Part shown: piece by piece, positions 1 through 5,228 of the stretch
Position numbering within the stretch: position 1 is the first letter of the stretch
How the letters are laid out: each line of letters begins with the position of its first letter
Assembly: GCA_046262635.1 (NCBI GenBank)
Contig: JBHEMK010000157.1
Coordinates: 1-5,298, forward strand
DNA: 5,298 nt
From: JBHEMK01 sp046262635
GTDB taxonomy: Bacteria; Actinomycetota; Thermoleophilia; Gaiellales; Gaiellaceae
Reading direction: 5' to 3'
The notes under the pieces: generated by a model
What the model saw: the letters and a program-made list of their open reading frames with translations, nothing else
Database searches by the model: none
What the model was told of the DNA's origin: nothing
Translations under genes and position numbers: made by a program

Positions 1-146
1 TCTCGGAGAAGACTGTCGGCCACCACGTCTCGGCCTGCCTCCACAAGCTCGGGGTCCGGACGCGCACCGAGGCGACCGCAATCTGGGGCGCCGCTCCGCC
101 CAAGATGGGGAGCCCTCCCGATGGCAGGGGCACGCAAGCCACGTAG
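1..146 (+). CDS. LuxR-family transcriptional regulator, C-terminal fragment (5' end outside window)
   Basis: This is the end of a gene that enters from the left edge. The first complete codon is at 3-5 and the stop is TAG at 144-146. The visible residues begin SEKTVGHHVSACLHKLGVRT and continue RTEATA, which matches the end of a LuxR/FixJ (GerE) helix-turn-helix: the 'S-x-K-T-V-x-x-H' recognition helix, then 'KLGVRTRTEA'. In this family the domain binds promoter DNA and sits at the C-terminus. After the helix-turn-helix there is a ~20-residue Gly/Pro-rich tail, as in large multidomain regulators. What the N-terminal part senses cannot be seen: it could be a receiver, an ATPase or another domain. 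The methyltransferase gene starts 32 bp downstream on the same strand, so it may be co-transcribed or be a target; that is inference. Confidence 0.85.
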   Translation, partial: SEKTVGHHVSACLHKLGVRTRTEATAIWGAAPPKMGSPPDGRGTQAT

Positions 147-165
147 GGTCGAGGAGGACATCGAC

Positions 166-173
166 GGAAGGAG
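166..173 (+). promoter_or_regulatory. Shine-Dalgarno site of the methyltransferase gene
   Basis: GGAAGGAG lies 5 nt before the ATG at 179. This spacing decides between the ATG at 179 and an in-frame GTG at 173, which overlaps the site itself. It is the only clear ribosome-binding site among the five start codons visible in the window. Confidence 0.75.
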
Positions 174-178
174 TGGCC

Positions 179-985
179 ATGAGCGAGACCACGACCACAA
201 GCACGTCCGGCTCGGCGGAGGTGCAGGGCGACCTCTGGAGCGAGCGCGCCGACGACTGGGCGAACCTCCACGAGCACCGGCAAGCCGCTCTCCACCAGGC
301 CGGGCTTGACCAGCTCGGCATCGGCCCCGGTATCTCGCTCCTCGACGCCGGCTGTGGCTCCGGCACCGTGCTCCGGGCCGCCGCGGACCGCGGCGCCGAC
401 GTCAGCGGGCTCGACGCCGCCCCGGCGTTCGTCGAGCATGCACGCCGCCGCGTACCCGACGCACGGATCGAGGTCGGCGACCTCGAGTCCCTCCCGTTCC
501 AGGACGCGAGCTTCGACGTCGTGACCGGCTTCAACTCGTTCCAGTATGCGAGCGATCCGCGAGCAGCTCTGAAGGAGGCCCGGCGCGTCCTCCGCCACGG
601 CGGGAAGGTGCTGGTTGCGATCTGGGGTCGGGCCGAGCAGTGCGACTGCGCCGACGTGCTCGGAGCGGTCGGAGCCCTGATGCCGCCGCCCGGCACGCCC
701 GGGCCGTTTGCACTCGCGGCGGAGGGGGCACTGAGCGAGCTCGTCGAGAGCGCCGGCTTCGCGACGCTCGCCATCGCCGACGTCGCCACCCCGATCGAGT
801 ATCCCGATCAGGAAACCTATGTGCGTGCGATGGGCTCGGCCGGCCCGTGCGTGCTCGCCGCGAGGATCGCAGGCCGCGCCACGGTCGACGATGCCCTCGT
901 CGCCGCAGCGGAGCCCTTCCAGGGGGACGACGGCTCCTACCGGTTCGCGAACGTCTTCCGGTTCGCGGTGGCGCGGGTACGCTGA
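179..985 (+). CDS. Class I SAM-dependent methyltransferase
   Basis: A 268-residue soluble protein of the UbiE/Methyltransf_11 type that should transfer a methyl group from S-adenosylmethionine; the acceptor cannot be read from the sequence. Motif I is LLDAGCGSG at about residues 54-62. The acidic residue expected to hold the SAM ribose is D79, in SGLDAAP. GDLESLPF near 100-107 fits the adenine-contacting strand, FDVVTGFNSFQYA at 112-124 is motif II, and a loop containing LRHGGKVLVAIWG follows. A further ~100 residues after the core may form a substrate lid. The ATG at 179 is chosen because of the SD site 5 nt upstream; a GTG at 173 would add two residues. No signal peptide or membrane segment is seen. 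The gene follows the LuxR gene by 32 bp and precedes lipB by 5 bp. The regulator pairing makes a secondary-metabolite or stress role possible, but nothing shows the substrate. Family call is firm; function is open. Confidence 0.88.
   Translation: MSETTTTSTSGSAEVQGDLWSERADDWANLHEHRQAALHQAGLDQLGIGPGISLLDAGCGSGTVLRAAADRGADVSGLDAAPAFVEHARRRVPDARIEVGDLESLPFQDASFDVVTGFNSFQYASDPRAALKEARRVLRHGGKVLVAIWGRAEQCDCADVLGAVGALMPPPGTPGPFALAAEGALSELVESAGFATLAIADVATPIEYPDQETYVRAMGSAGPCVLAARIAGRATVDDALVAAAEPFQGDDGSYRFANVFRFAVARVR
978..983 (+). promoter_or_regulatory. Putative -10 box for leaderless lipB transcript
   Basis: TACGCT matches TANNNT and ends 7 nt before the GTG at 991. It overlaps the stop codon of the methyltransferase. 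No good -35 is visible (TTCCGG at 956-961, 16-nt spacer, is the nearest). Evidence is weak alone, but the same geometry recurs at lipA and fumC. Confidence 0.35.
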
Positions 986-990
986 CCCGC

Positions 991-1704
991 GTGAGTCGCG
1001 GCGCGTATCTGATGCAGCTCGGAACGGTGCCCTACGGCGAGGCGTGGGAGCTTCAGCGCTCCCTCGCCGGCGCCGTCTCGCAGGGAGCGATACCCGACAC
1101 GGTGATCCTGCTCGAACACCCGCCAGTCGTGACGCTGGGGCGGCGCGCCGACGAGGCCGAGCTGCACCTCCCGGAGGGAGCCGAGGTCGAGATCGTCGAG
1201 ACCGATCGCGGGGGCAAATCGACCTACCACGGCCCCGGCCAGCTCGTCTGCTACCCGATCCTTGACCTCAAGCGCCATGGGAAGGACGTCAAGAGGTACA
1301 TACGCCTCCTCGAGGAGGCCCTGGTGCGCACGCTCGCCGCGTTTGGGCTCGAGGGAACGCGGATCGAAGGCCTGACGGGGGTCTGGCTCGAGACCCCGCC
1401 GCGCAAGATCGCGTCGATCGGCGTCCACATCTCCCGCTGGGTAACGACGCACGGCTACGCGCTGAACGTCGACCTCGATCCGGCGGTCTTCACCGGCTGG
1501 ATCACGGCGTGCGGCCTTGAGGACGCGGTGTTCACGACCGTCGCGAGGGAAGCCGGCCGCGCCGTGACGGTCGACGAGGTGCGGCCGCTCGCCGGCGCCG
1601 CGATCGCGGAGGTCTTCGGCCTCGAACTCGAGGAGCTCCCTGCCGGCGACGGGGCCGCCCTCTGGCCGCAGCCCGTCCACGGCGAGCTCGCCACGCGCCG
1701 CTAG
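991..1704 (+). CDS. lipB: Octanoyl-[acyl-carrier-protein]:protein N-octanoyltransferase LipB
   Basis: LipB moves the octanoyl chain from acyl carrier protein to a conserved lysine on lipoyl domains (E2 subunits, GcvH) through an acyl-cysteine intermediate; this is the first step of endogenous lipoate synthesis, in the cytosol. The 237-residue product is normal to slightly long for the family. The signature RGGKSTYHGPGQLVCYP is at residues 73-89. The catalytic lysine is K139 (RKIASIGV) and the catalytic cysteine C174 (ITACGLED). The usual PCG is ACG here, and the K-to-C distance is 35 rather than the 34 I recall for E. coli and M. tuberculosis LipB. The GTG at 991 is chosen because it puts YLMQLGTVPYGEAWELQ at the normal N-terminus; ATG at 1012 would drop seven residues. 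There is no SD, but a TACGCT box ends 7 nt upstream. The gene lies 5 bp after the methyltransferase and its stop overlaps the stop of the convergent cupin gene. Confidence 0.95.
   Translation: MSRGAYLMQLGTVPYGEAWELQRSLAGAVSQGAIPDTVILLEHPPVVTLGRRADEAELHLPEGAEVEIVETDRGGKSTYHGPGQLVCYPILDLKRHGKDVKRYIRLLEEALVRTLAAFGLEGTRIEGLTGVWLETPPRKIASIGVHISRWVTTHGYALNVDLDPAVFTGWITACGLEDAVFTTVAREAGRAVTVDEVRPLAGAAIAEVFGLELEELPAGDGAALWPQPVHGELATRR
1701..1704. other. CTAG shared by two convergent stop codons
   Basis: The palindrome CTAG supplies TAG on the plus strand (1702-1704, lipB stop) and TAG on the minus strand (1703-1701, cupin stop). The genes therefore overlap by 4 bp tail to tail. No terminator hairpin can fit between them, so the 3' ends of the two transcripts must run into each other unless termination occurs inside the coding regions. 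Confidence 0.9.
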
Positions 1705-2240
1705 TCCCCCAGCCAGCCTCTGCGATAACGGGCGGCCCGAGCCTCGGCGAAGCGCGCATACGCCTCCTCGGTCGACGTCGTCTCGCGCTCGACGCCGGCA
1801 TCGTGTCGGATCGCCGCCTCGTCGACCGCGTAGCCGCCCCAGTCGTCGCGGCTGCTGTTGATCCGCGCGCCGACGGCGAGCACCACGCACGACCCCTCAC
1901 CCGCGCCGACGATCACCTGCTTCGTCCCGGCCGGGCAGTGGACGAGATCCCATTGCCGGAGCTGGCGCTCCTCGCCCTCGGCCACGAGCAGCGCCTCGCC
2001 TCCGAGCACGAGGAAGTCCTCCTGATCGCGCTCCCAGTGATACATCGCCGTTGGCTCGCCCGGCTGGAGGACGTTGAGGTTGATCCCGAGCGGCGAGAAC
2101 CTCGGCTCCCCTTCGAAGTTGCAGAAGGCGCCCAGGCGGCTCTCGAGCCACCGCGTCTCGCGAGCATTGAGCACGTACCAGCCCTCGCCCTGCGGCACGA
2201 GGCCGTGTCCGGCGTCTTCCAGCGGCGCTTCGGGAACCAT
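1701..2240 (-). CDS. Single-domain cupin protein
   Basis: A 179-residue protein with a cupin beta-barrel and no catalytic domain that I recognise. The N-terminal block GLVPQGEGWYVLNARETRW (14-31) comes before the barrel, as in small actinobacterial cupin proteins I remember as uncharacterised. Cupin motif 1 is around MYHWERDQEDFLVLGGE (66-82): H68, E70 and E74 could be metal ligands. Motif 2 is around WDLVHCPAGTKQVIVG (97-112). Here the usual P-x-G-x-x-H is P-A-G-T-K-Q, so the last metal-binding histidine is a glutamine, Q108. The C-terminal ~50 residues are charged and probably helical. The ATG at 2240 is the only good start; the frame stays open upstream across lipA antisense, but that is a high-GC artefact. 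There is no clear SD or -10 box. It lies in reverse between lipB and lipA, with its start 21 bp from the lipA start. Substrate and role are unknown. Confidence 0.82.
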   Translation of the reverse strand: MVPEAPLEDAGHGLVPQGEGWYVLNARETRWLESRLGAFCNFEGEPRFSPLGINLNVLQPGEPTAMYHWERDQEDFLVLGGEALLVAEGEERQLRQWDLVHCPAGTKQVIVGAGEGSCVVLAVGARINSSRDDWGGYAVDEAAIRHDAGVERETTSTEEAYARFAEARAARYRRGWLGD

Positions 2241-2248
2241 CGGATCCG

Positions 2249-2254
2249 TAGACT
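2249..2254 (+). promoter_or_regulatory. Putative -10 box for leaderless lipA transcript
   Basis: TAGACT lies in the 21-bp gap between the divergent cupin and lipA start codons and ends 7 nt before the lipA ATG. It matches the TANNNT form of actinobacterial -10 boxes. No strong -35 is seen; any -35 would lie inside the first codons of the cupin gene. On the minus strand the hexamer reads AGTCTA, so it does not serve the cupin gene in the same way. Confidence 0.5.
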
Positions 2255-2261
2255 GACAGAG

Positions 2262-3182
2262 ATGCAGTCGTCGCTTCCCGTCGCCGAGCGGCCGCGTCGC
2301 CCCGAGTGGATGAAGGTCCGCGCGCCGAGTGCGGACTCGAGGTACTTCGACGTCAAGGCGCTGATCCACGGGCAACGGCTCCACACGATCTGCGAGGAGG
2401 CGCGCTGCCCGAACATCTCGGAGTGCTGGGGCCGGGGCACCGCGACGTTCCAGATCCTGGGCGACACGTGCACCCGCGCCTGCCGCTACTGCTACGTCCA
2501 CTCCGGCAAGCCTTCTGACCCGGTCGACCCGCTCGAGCCGCTGCGCCTTGCCCACGCCGCAGCGCAGATGGGCCTGAAGCACGTCGTCGTCACCTCGGTC
2601 GACCGCGACGATGTTCCCGACGGCGGGGCGGGGCACTACGCGGCGACGATCCGAGCGATCAAGGCGAAGCTGCCCGAGGCCTCGGTCGAGGTGCTGACAC
2701 CCGATTTCCTCGGCGTCGAGGAGGAGGCGCTGCGCACGGTCCTCGCCGCGCGCCCGGAGGTCTTCAACCACAACATCGAGACCGTGCGCCGCCTGCACCG
2801 GCGGATGCGTGGCGCCAAGGCTGTCTATGACGGGGCGCTCTGGCTCCTTCGGCGTGCGAAGGAGCTGGCCGACTACCCGGTGCTGACGAAATCCGGGATC
2901 ATCGTCGGACTCGGCGAGACGAACGAGGAGATCGTCGAGACGATGCGCGATCTGCGCGGCCACGGTGTCGACGTCGTCACGATCGGCCAGTATCTTCAGC
3001 CCTCGCCCAGGCATGCCGCGATCGACCGGTGGGTGCACCCGGACGAGTTCCGCTGGCTGCGGGAGCGGGGCGAGGCGCTCGGCTTCGGTTCAGTCTTCGC
3101 TGGGCCGCTCGTCCGGTCGAGCTACCGGGCGGACGAGCAGCGCCACGCGGCCGAGACCGGCCGCAGTGCGGTCGCCTACTAG
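2262..3182 (+). CDS. lipA: Lipoyl synthase LipA (radical SAM, two 4Fe-4S clusters)
   Basis: LipA inserts sulfur at C6 and C8 of protein-bound octanoyl chains to give the lipoyl cofactor, using radical SAM chemistry and an auxiliary iron-sulfur cluster that is consumed as sulfur source. The 306-residue product has all the family marks. The auxiliary-cluster CX4CX5C is C44, C49, C55 (TICEEARCPNISEC). The radical SAM CX3CX2C is C70, C74, C77 (CTRACRYC). The C-terminal RSSYRA at 285-290 carries the serine that ligates the auxiliary cluster. The conserved blocks VLTPDF, NHNIETV, KSGIIVGLGET and TIGQYLQPS are all present. The ATG at 2262 gives a normal N-terminus with PEWMKVR early in the protein; the frame is open far upstream, but that stretch is antisense to the cupin gene. 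There is no convincing SD, and a TAGACT box ends 7 nt upstream. It is separated from its pathway partner lipB by the reversed cupin gene. Confidence 0.97.
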   Translation: MQSSLPVAERPRRPEWMKVRAPSADSRYFDVKALIHGQRLHTICEEARCPNISECWGRGTATFQILGDTCTRACRYCYVHSGKPSDPVDPLEPLRLAHAAAQMGLKHVVVTSVDRDDVPDGGAGHYAATIRAIKAKLPEASVEVLTPDFLGVEEEALRTVLAARPEVFNHNIETVRRLHRRMRGAKAVYDGALWLLRRAKELADYPVLTKSGIIVGLGETNEEIVETMRDLRGHGVDVVTIGQYLQPSPRHAAIDRWVHPDEFRWLRERGEALGFGSVFAGPLVRSSYRADEQRHAAETGRSAVAY

Positions 3183-3196
3183 ACTAGAAAGAGACA

Positions 3197-3256
3197 GGCC
3201 GGACGGCGCGGTTTGCCGTCAATCCGAGTGGACTGATTAGTCCGCGCCGTCCGGCC
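3197..3256. repeat. 15-bp perfect inverted repeat downstream of lipA (possible terminator)
   Basis: GGCCGGACGGCGCGG at 3197-3211 is matched exactly by CCGCGCCGTCCGGCC at 3242-3256, with 30 nt between. Inside, GGACT-GATT-AGTCC (3230-3243) forms a smaller perfect hairpin that shares two bases with the right arm, so the two folds compete. It begins 14 nt after the lipA stop. On the plus strand no T-run follows; on the minus strand the stem is followed by TGTCTCTTTCTAG, a mild T-rich stretch. It may end transcription on either side, or be a remnant of a small repeat element. No flanking target duplication is visible. Confidence 0.7.
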
Positions 3257-3262
3257 GACTGA

Positions 3263-3513
3263 TCAAGCGTATGCCCCGGACAACGGGACTGGCGTGCCGC
3301 ATCCGCGCGCCCTTTCTCCCCCATCCGGGGGATCTTCGGCCTCGTGGAGGCCGTCGATCGCGACGCGATCCGCACGCAGGACGCGCACGGTGGCGGTGCT
3401 CTCCGGCTCGCTCCTTGCGATGCCCCGCGCCCGGAACCGCTCCGCACCGTCCGATCCTCACGGTGGAGTGCACGCAGCGCCTCGTCCGCGGCGTGCATCC
3501 AGCGGGCACTCAT
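3263..3513 (-). pseudogene. Possible frameshifted remnant of a YCII-domain gene
   Basis: Two minus-strand frames look coding in sequence. The first runs from ATG at 3513 and reads MSARWMHAADEALRALHRED. The second is open from 3457 to the stop TGA at 3265-3263 and begins its meaningful part at about 3445: AERFRARGIARSEPESTATV, then RVLRADRVAIDG and LHEAED. The second segment has strong G/C third positions and resembles the middle of YCII-type proteins, whose typical pattern is 'LRARG...SEPL..STATTVRVR.G.VAIDGPFAE'. The frames differ by one base near 3446-3450, and the expected C-terminal half (LGGYYLI and beyond) is missing, so I read this as a broken gene rather than a live one. No SD precedes the ATG. 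The YCII match is by eye only and short; a chance frame is a real alternative. Confidence 0.3.
3317..3353. repeat. Two adjacent small hairpins
   Basis: TCCCCC-ATCC-GGGGGA (3317-3332) is a perfect 6-bp stem with a 4-nt loop. CGGCCTC-GTG-GAGGCCG (3337-3353) follows after 4 nt as a 7-bp stem with a 3-nt loop. Neither has a T-run on either strand. They lie inside the possible YCII remnant. Confidence 0.45.
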
Positions 3514-3630
3514 CTGCGCAGGGTGATCGCCTCGCCGATGGGCGCGTTCGCGGTCGGATTCGGCACCATGTCGCTCGGTCGCCGCGCGGCGGTCGCGCCG
3601 CCGACGTCGGCTCCGCCAGGCGCAGGGCCG

Positions 3631-3643
3631 TGCTGAAGCAGCA
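3631..3643 (-). terminator. Weak hairpin just after the fumC stop
   Basis: TGCTG-AAG-CAGCA is a 5-bp perfect stem with a 3-nt loop, starting 18 nt after the fumC stop on the minus strand. There is no T-run after it. It is the nearest structure to the 3' end of fumC, but as an intrinsic terminator it is poor. Confidence 0.2.
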
Positions 3644-3661
3644 GCTAGTCCGGCCCGAGCG

Positions 3662-4987
3662 CTACGAGCCGTGCGGCCGGGCCATCGCCCGGAAGTCGAG
3701 CGCCTGGTCCAGGACGTCCTCCTCGACGCCGGCCTCCCGCGCAACCTCACGCAGGGATCGACCCGAGGCGGCGGCGGCCTTGACGATCTCGCTCGCACGG
3801 TCGTAGCCGATGTAGGGGTTGAGCGCCGTCGCGGCCGAGAGCGTCAGCTCGGCGTACTGCTCGCAGGTCTCCCGGTTCGCCTCGATCCCCTCGACGCACT
3901 TCTCGGCGAAGAGCCGGGAGGCGCTCGCGAGCAGCTTCACCGAGTCGAGGAGGTTCCGGGCAAGCAAGGGCACGAAGACGTTCAGCTCGAAGTGGCCCTG
4001 CATCCCGCCCACGGTGATCGCCGCGTCGTTGCCGATCACCTGGGCCGAGACCTGCGTGACGACCTCTGGGATGACCGGGTTGACCTTGCCCGGCATGATT
4101 GAGCTGCCCTTCTGCAGCTCCGGCAGCGCGATCTCGGCCAGGCCGGCGCGGGGGCCGGAGCCGAGGAAACGGACGTCGTTCGCGATCTTCGTCAACGAGA
4201 CCGCCACGGTCTTCAAGACGCCCGAGGCCTCCACGATCCCGTCGCGGGCCGCCTGCGCCTCGAAGGGATCGGCCGGCCCGCTGATCGGCAGGCCCGTGTC
4301 AGCCGCGAGCCTTTCGCGCACGCGCGCGGCGAACTCGGGATGCGTGTTGAGGCCGGTACCGACGGCGGTGCCCCCGAGCGGGATCTGGCCGAGCCGCGGC
4401 AGCGTGTCGCGCACGCGCTCGATCCCCTGGCGGACCTGTGCGCCGTAGCCTCCGAACTCCTGACCGAGCGTCACCGGCACGGCGTCCATCCAGTGCGTGC
4501 GGCCGGACTTGACGACGTCGTCGAATTCCTTCGCCTTGCGCTCGAGCGAGGCTGCGAGCGTCGCCAGCGCAGGCAGCAGGTCGTTCGTGATCTCGTCCAG
4601 CGCAGCCAGATGTACCGCAGACGGGAAGACGTCGTTCGACGACTGGCCCATGTTCACGTCGTCGTTTGCGTGCACGTCCTCGCCCGAGAGCGTTGCGATC
4701 ACCTCGTTTGCGTTCATGTTCGAGGAGGTGCCCGAGCCGGTCTGGAAGACGTCGATCGGAAACTGGTCGTCAAGCTCGCCCGCAGCGATGCGCTCCGCGG
4801 CCCTCGCGATCCGCTCCGCCTTGTCGCCGTCGAGCAGCCCGAGCTCCGCGTTTGCCTGCGCCGCCGCGCCTTTGATTCGTCCGAGCCAGCGCGCAACCGG
4901 AGCGGGAATCGGCTCGCCAGAGACGGGGAAGTTCTCAACCGCCTTGCGCGTCTCGCCGCCCCAGAGCTCGTCCGAGATGCTCTGCAT
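3662..4987 (-). CDS. fumC: Class II fumarate hydratase FumC
   Basis: This enzyme reversibly hydrates fumarate to L-malate in the TCA cycle, acts as a cytosolic homotetramer and needs no iron-sulfur cluster. The 441-residue product carries the fumarase/aspartase superfamily blocks in order: GTSSNMNANEV (86-96), NMGQSSNDVFPSAVH (112-126), SGRTHWMDAVPVTLGQE (161-177, with the conserved histidine H165), and the signature GSSIMPGKVN (294-303) with the catalytic-loop serines S295/S296. Aspartase uses the same signature, but the sequence as a whole reads like FumC. It starts at AVENFPVSG with only ~15 residues before it, so it lacks about 14 residues seen at the N-terminus of typical FumC (the DSMG...VPAD segment). 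The frame is open a little upstream but with no better start. There is no SD; a TAGACT box ends 8 nt before the ATG. It points towards lipA, across the 480-bp gap. Confidence 0.95.
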   Translation of the reverse strand: MQSISDELWGGETRKAVENFPVSGEPIPAPVARWLGRIKGAAAQANAELGLLDGDKAERIARAAERIAAGELDDQFPIDVFQTGSGTSSNMNANEVIATLSGEDVHANDDVNMGQSSNDVFPSAVHLAALDEITNDLLPALATLAASLERKAKEFDDVVKSGRTHWMDAVPVTLGQEFGGYGAQVRQGIERVRDTLPRLGQIPLGGTAVGTGLNTHPEFAARVRERLAADTGLPISGPADPFEAQAARDGIVEASGVLKTVAVSLTKIANDVRFLGSGPRAGLAEIALPELQKGSSIMPGKVNPVIPEVVTQVSAQVIGNDAAITVGGMQGHFELNVFVPLLARNLLDSVKLLASASRLFAEKCVEGIEANRETCEQYAELTLSAATALNPYIGYDRASEIVKAAAASGRSLREVAREAGVEEDVLDQALDFRAMARPHGS

Positions 4988-4995
4988 TGCGGGCG

Positions 4996-5001
4996 AGTCT
5001 A
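4996..5001 (-). promoter_or_regulatory. Putative -10 box for leaderless fumC transcript
   Basis: Read on the minus strand, TAGACT ends 8 nt before the fumC ATG. It is the same hexamer as at lipA. The -35 region is weak (CTGCCG with a 16-nt spacer). An alternative is a longer-leader promoter in the AT-rich patch at 5094-5115, whose minus strand holds TTGATT, though no good -10 follows it. Confidence 0.48.
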
Positions 5002-5156
5002 GCGGGCCGCGCCGGGTCGGCAGGCCACGGCCGCTCGCTCATCGTAGTCGCTGCCGAGCTCGCCGAGCCGGCATCCCGGCTATCGCATGACGGCTTCAAC
5101 TCAATCAAAAACCACACGCTGCACGAGCTGCGCACCCGTCGTCGCCGCCGCGGAGA

Positions 5157-5178
5157 TGCGCCACCACTGCGCCACCAC
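5157..5178. repeat. Two tandem copies of an 11-bp unit
   Basis: TGCGCCACCAC occurs at 5157-5167 and again, exactly, at 5168-5178. Two copies only; probably a slippage duplication in non-coding DNA. Confidence 0.7.
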
Positions 5179-5228
5179 TGGGCCTTGCACTCTGCCGCCG
5201 AGGGCTCGACGAGCCTGCCCGAACCGAG

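Larger units (their letters stand above)
3183..3661. other. Gap of ~480 bp between lipA and fumC, no intact gene
   Basis: This is the longest non-coding stretch in the window. It holds a 60-bp inverted repeat directly after lipA (3197-3256), a run of small hairpins (3317-3353), a likely frameshifted minus-strand gene remnant (about 3263-3513), a 12-bp palindrome GCCGACGTCGGC at 3600-3611 and a small hairpin after fumC (3631-3643). Reading frames of 90-200 codons exist on both strands, but they are Arg/Pro/Ser-rich translations typical of the wrong frame in GC-rich DNA, with no recognisable domain or ribosome-binding site. Confidence 0.6.

Noticed and set aside
640..990. The lipB frame is open upstream to 640 and could give a 354-residue protein.
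   Set aside because: The extra part is Arg-rich, overlaps the methyltransferase in another frame and has no LipB homology; LipB homology begins right after GTG 991.
1681..1692. 12-bp palindrome GGCGAGCTCGCC near the end of lipB, considered as an operator or terminator.
   Set aside because: It lies in coding sequence, has no loop and no T-run, and such palindromes are expected in GC-rich DNA.
1803..2261. The lipA frame is open upstream to 1803 (459 residues).
   Set aside because: The extension is antisense to the cupin gene and not part of any LipA; the ATG at 2262 gives a normal-length enzyme.
2241..3038. The cupin reading frame stays open on the minus strand across most of lipA, giving a possible 445-residue protein.
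   Set aside because: Long open antisense frames are common in GC-rich coding DNA. The extension is Arg/Asp/Val-rich without domains and covers the strongly conserved lipA. The cupin fold begins properly after the ATG at 2240.
3184..3798. Minus-strand frame of 204 codons spanning the lipA-fumC gap and the end of fumC.
   Set aside because: It overlaps the C-terminus of FumC in another frame, and most of it is Arg/Ser/Pro-rich. Only the short segment around 3440-3513 looks coding, and it is covered by the pseudogene entry.
4340..5090. Plus-strand frames of 197-220 codons opposite fumC.
   Set aside because: They lie antisense to a clearly conserved fumarase, show no domains, and have compositions expected of shadow frames.
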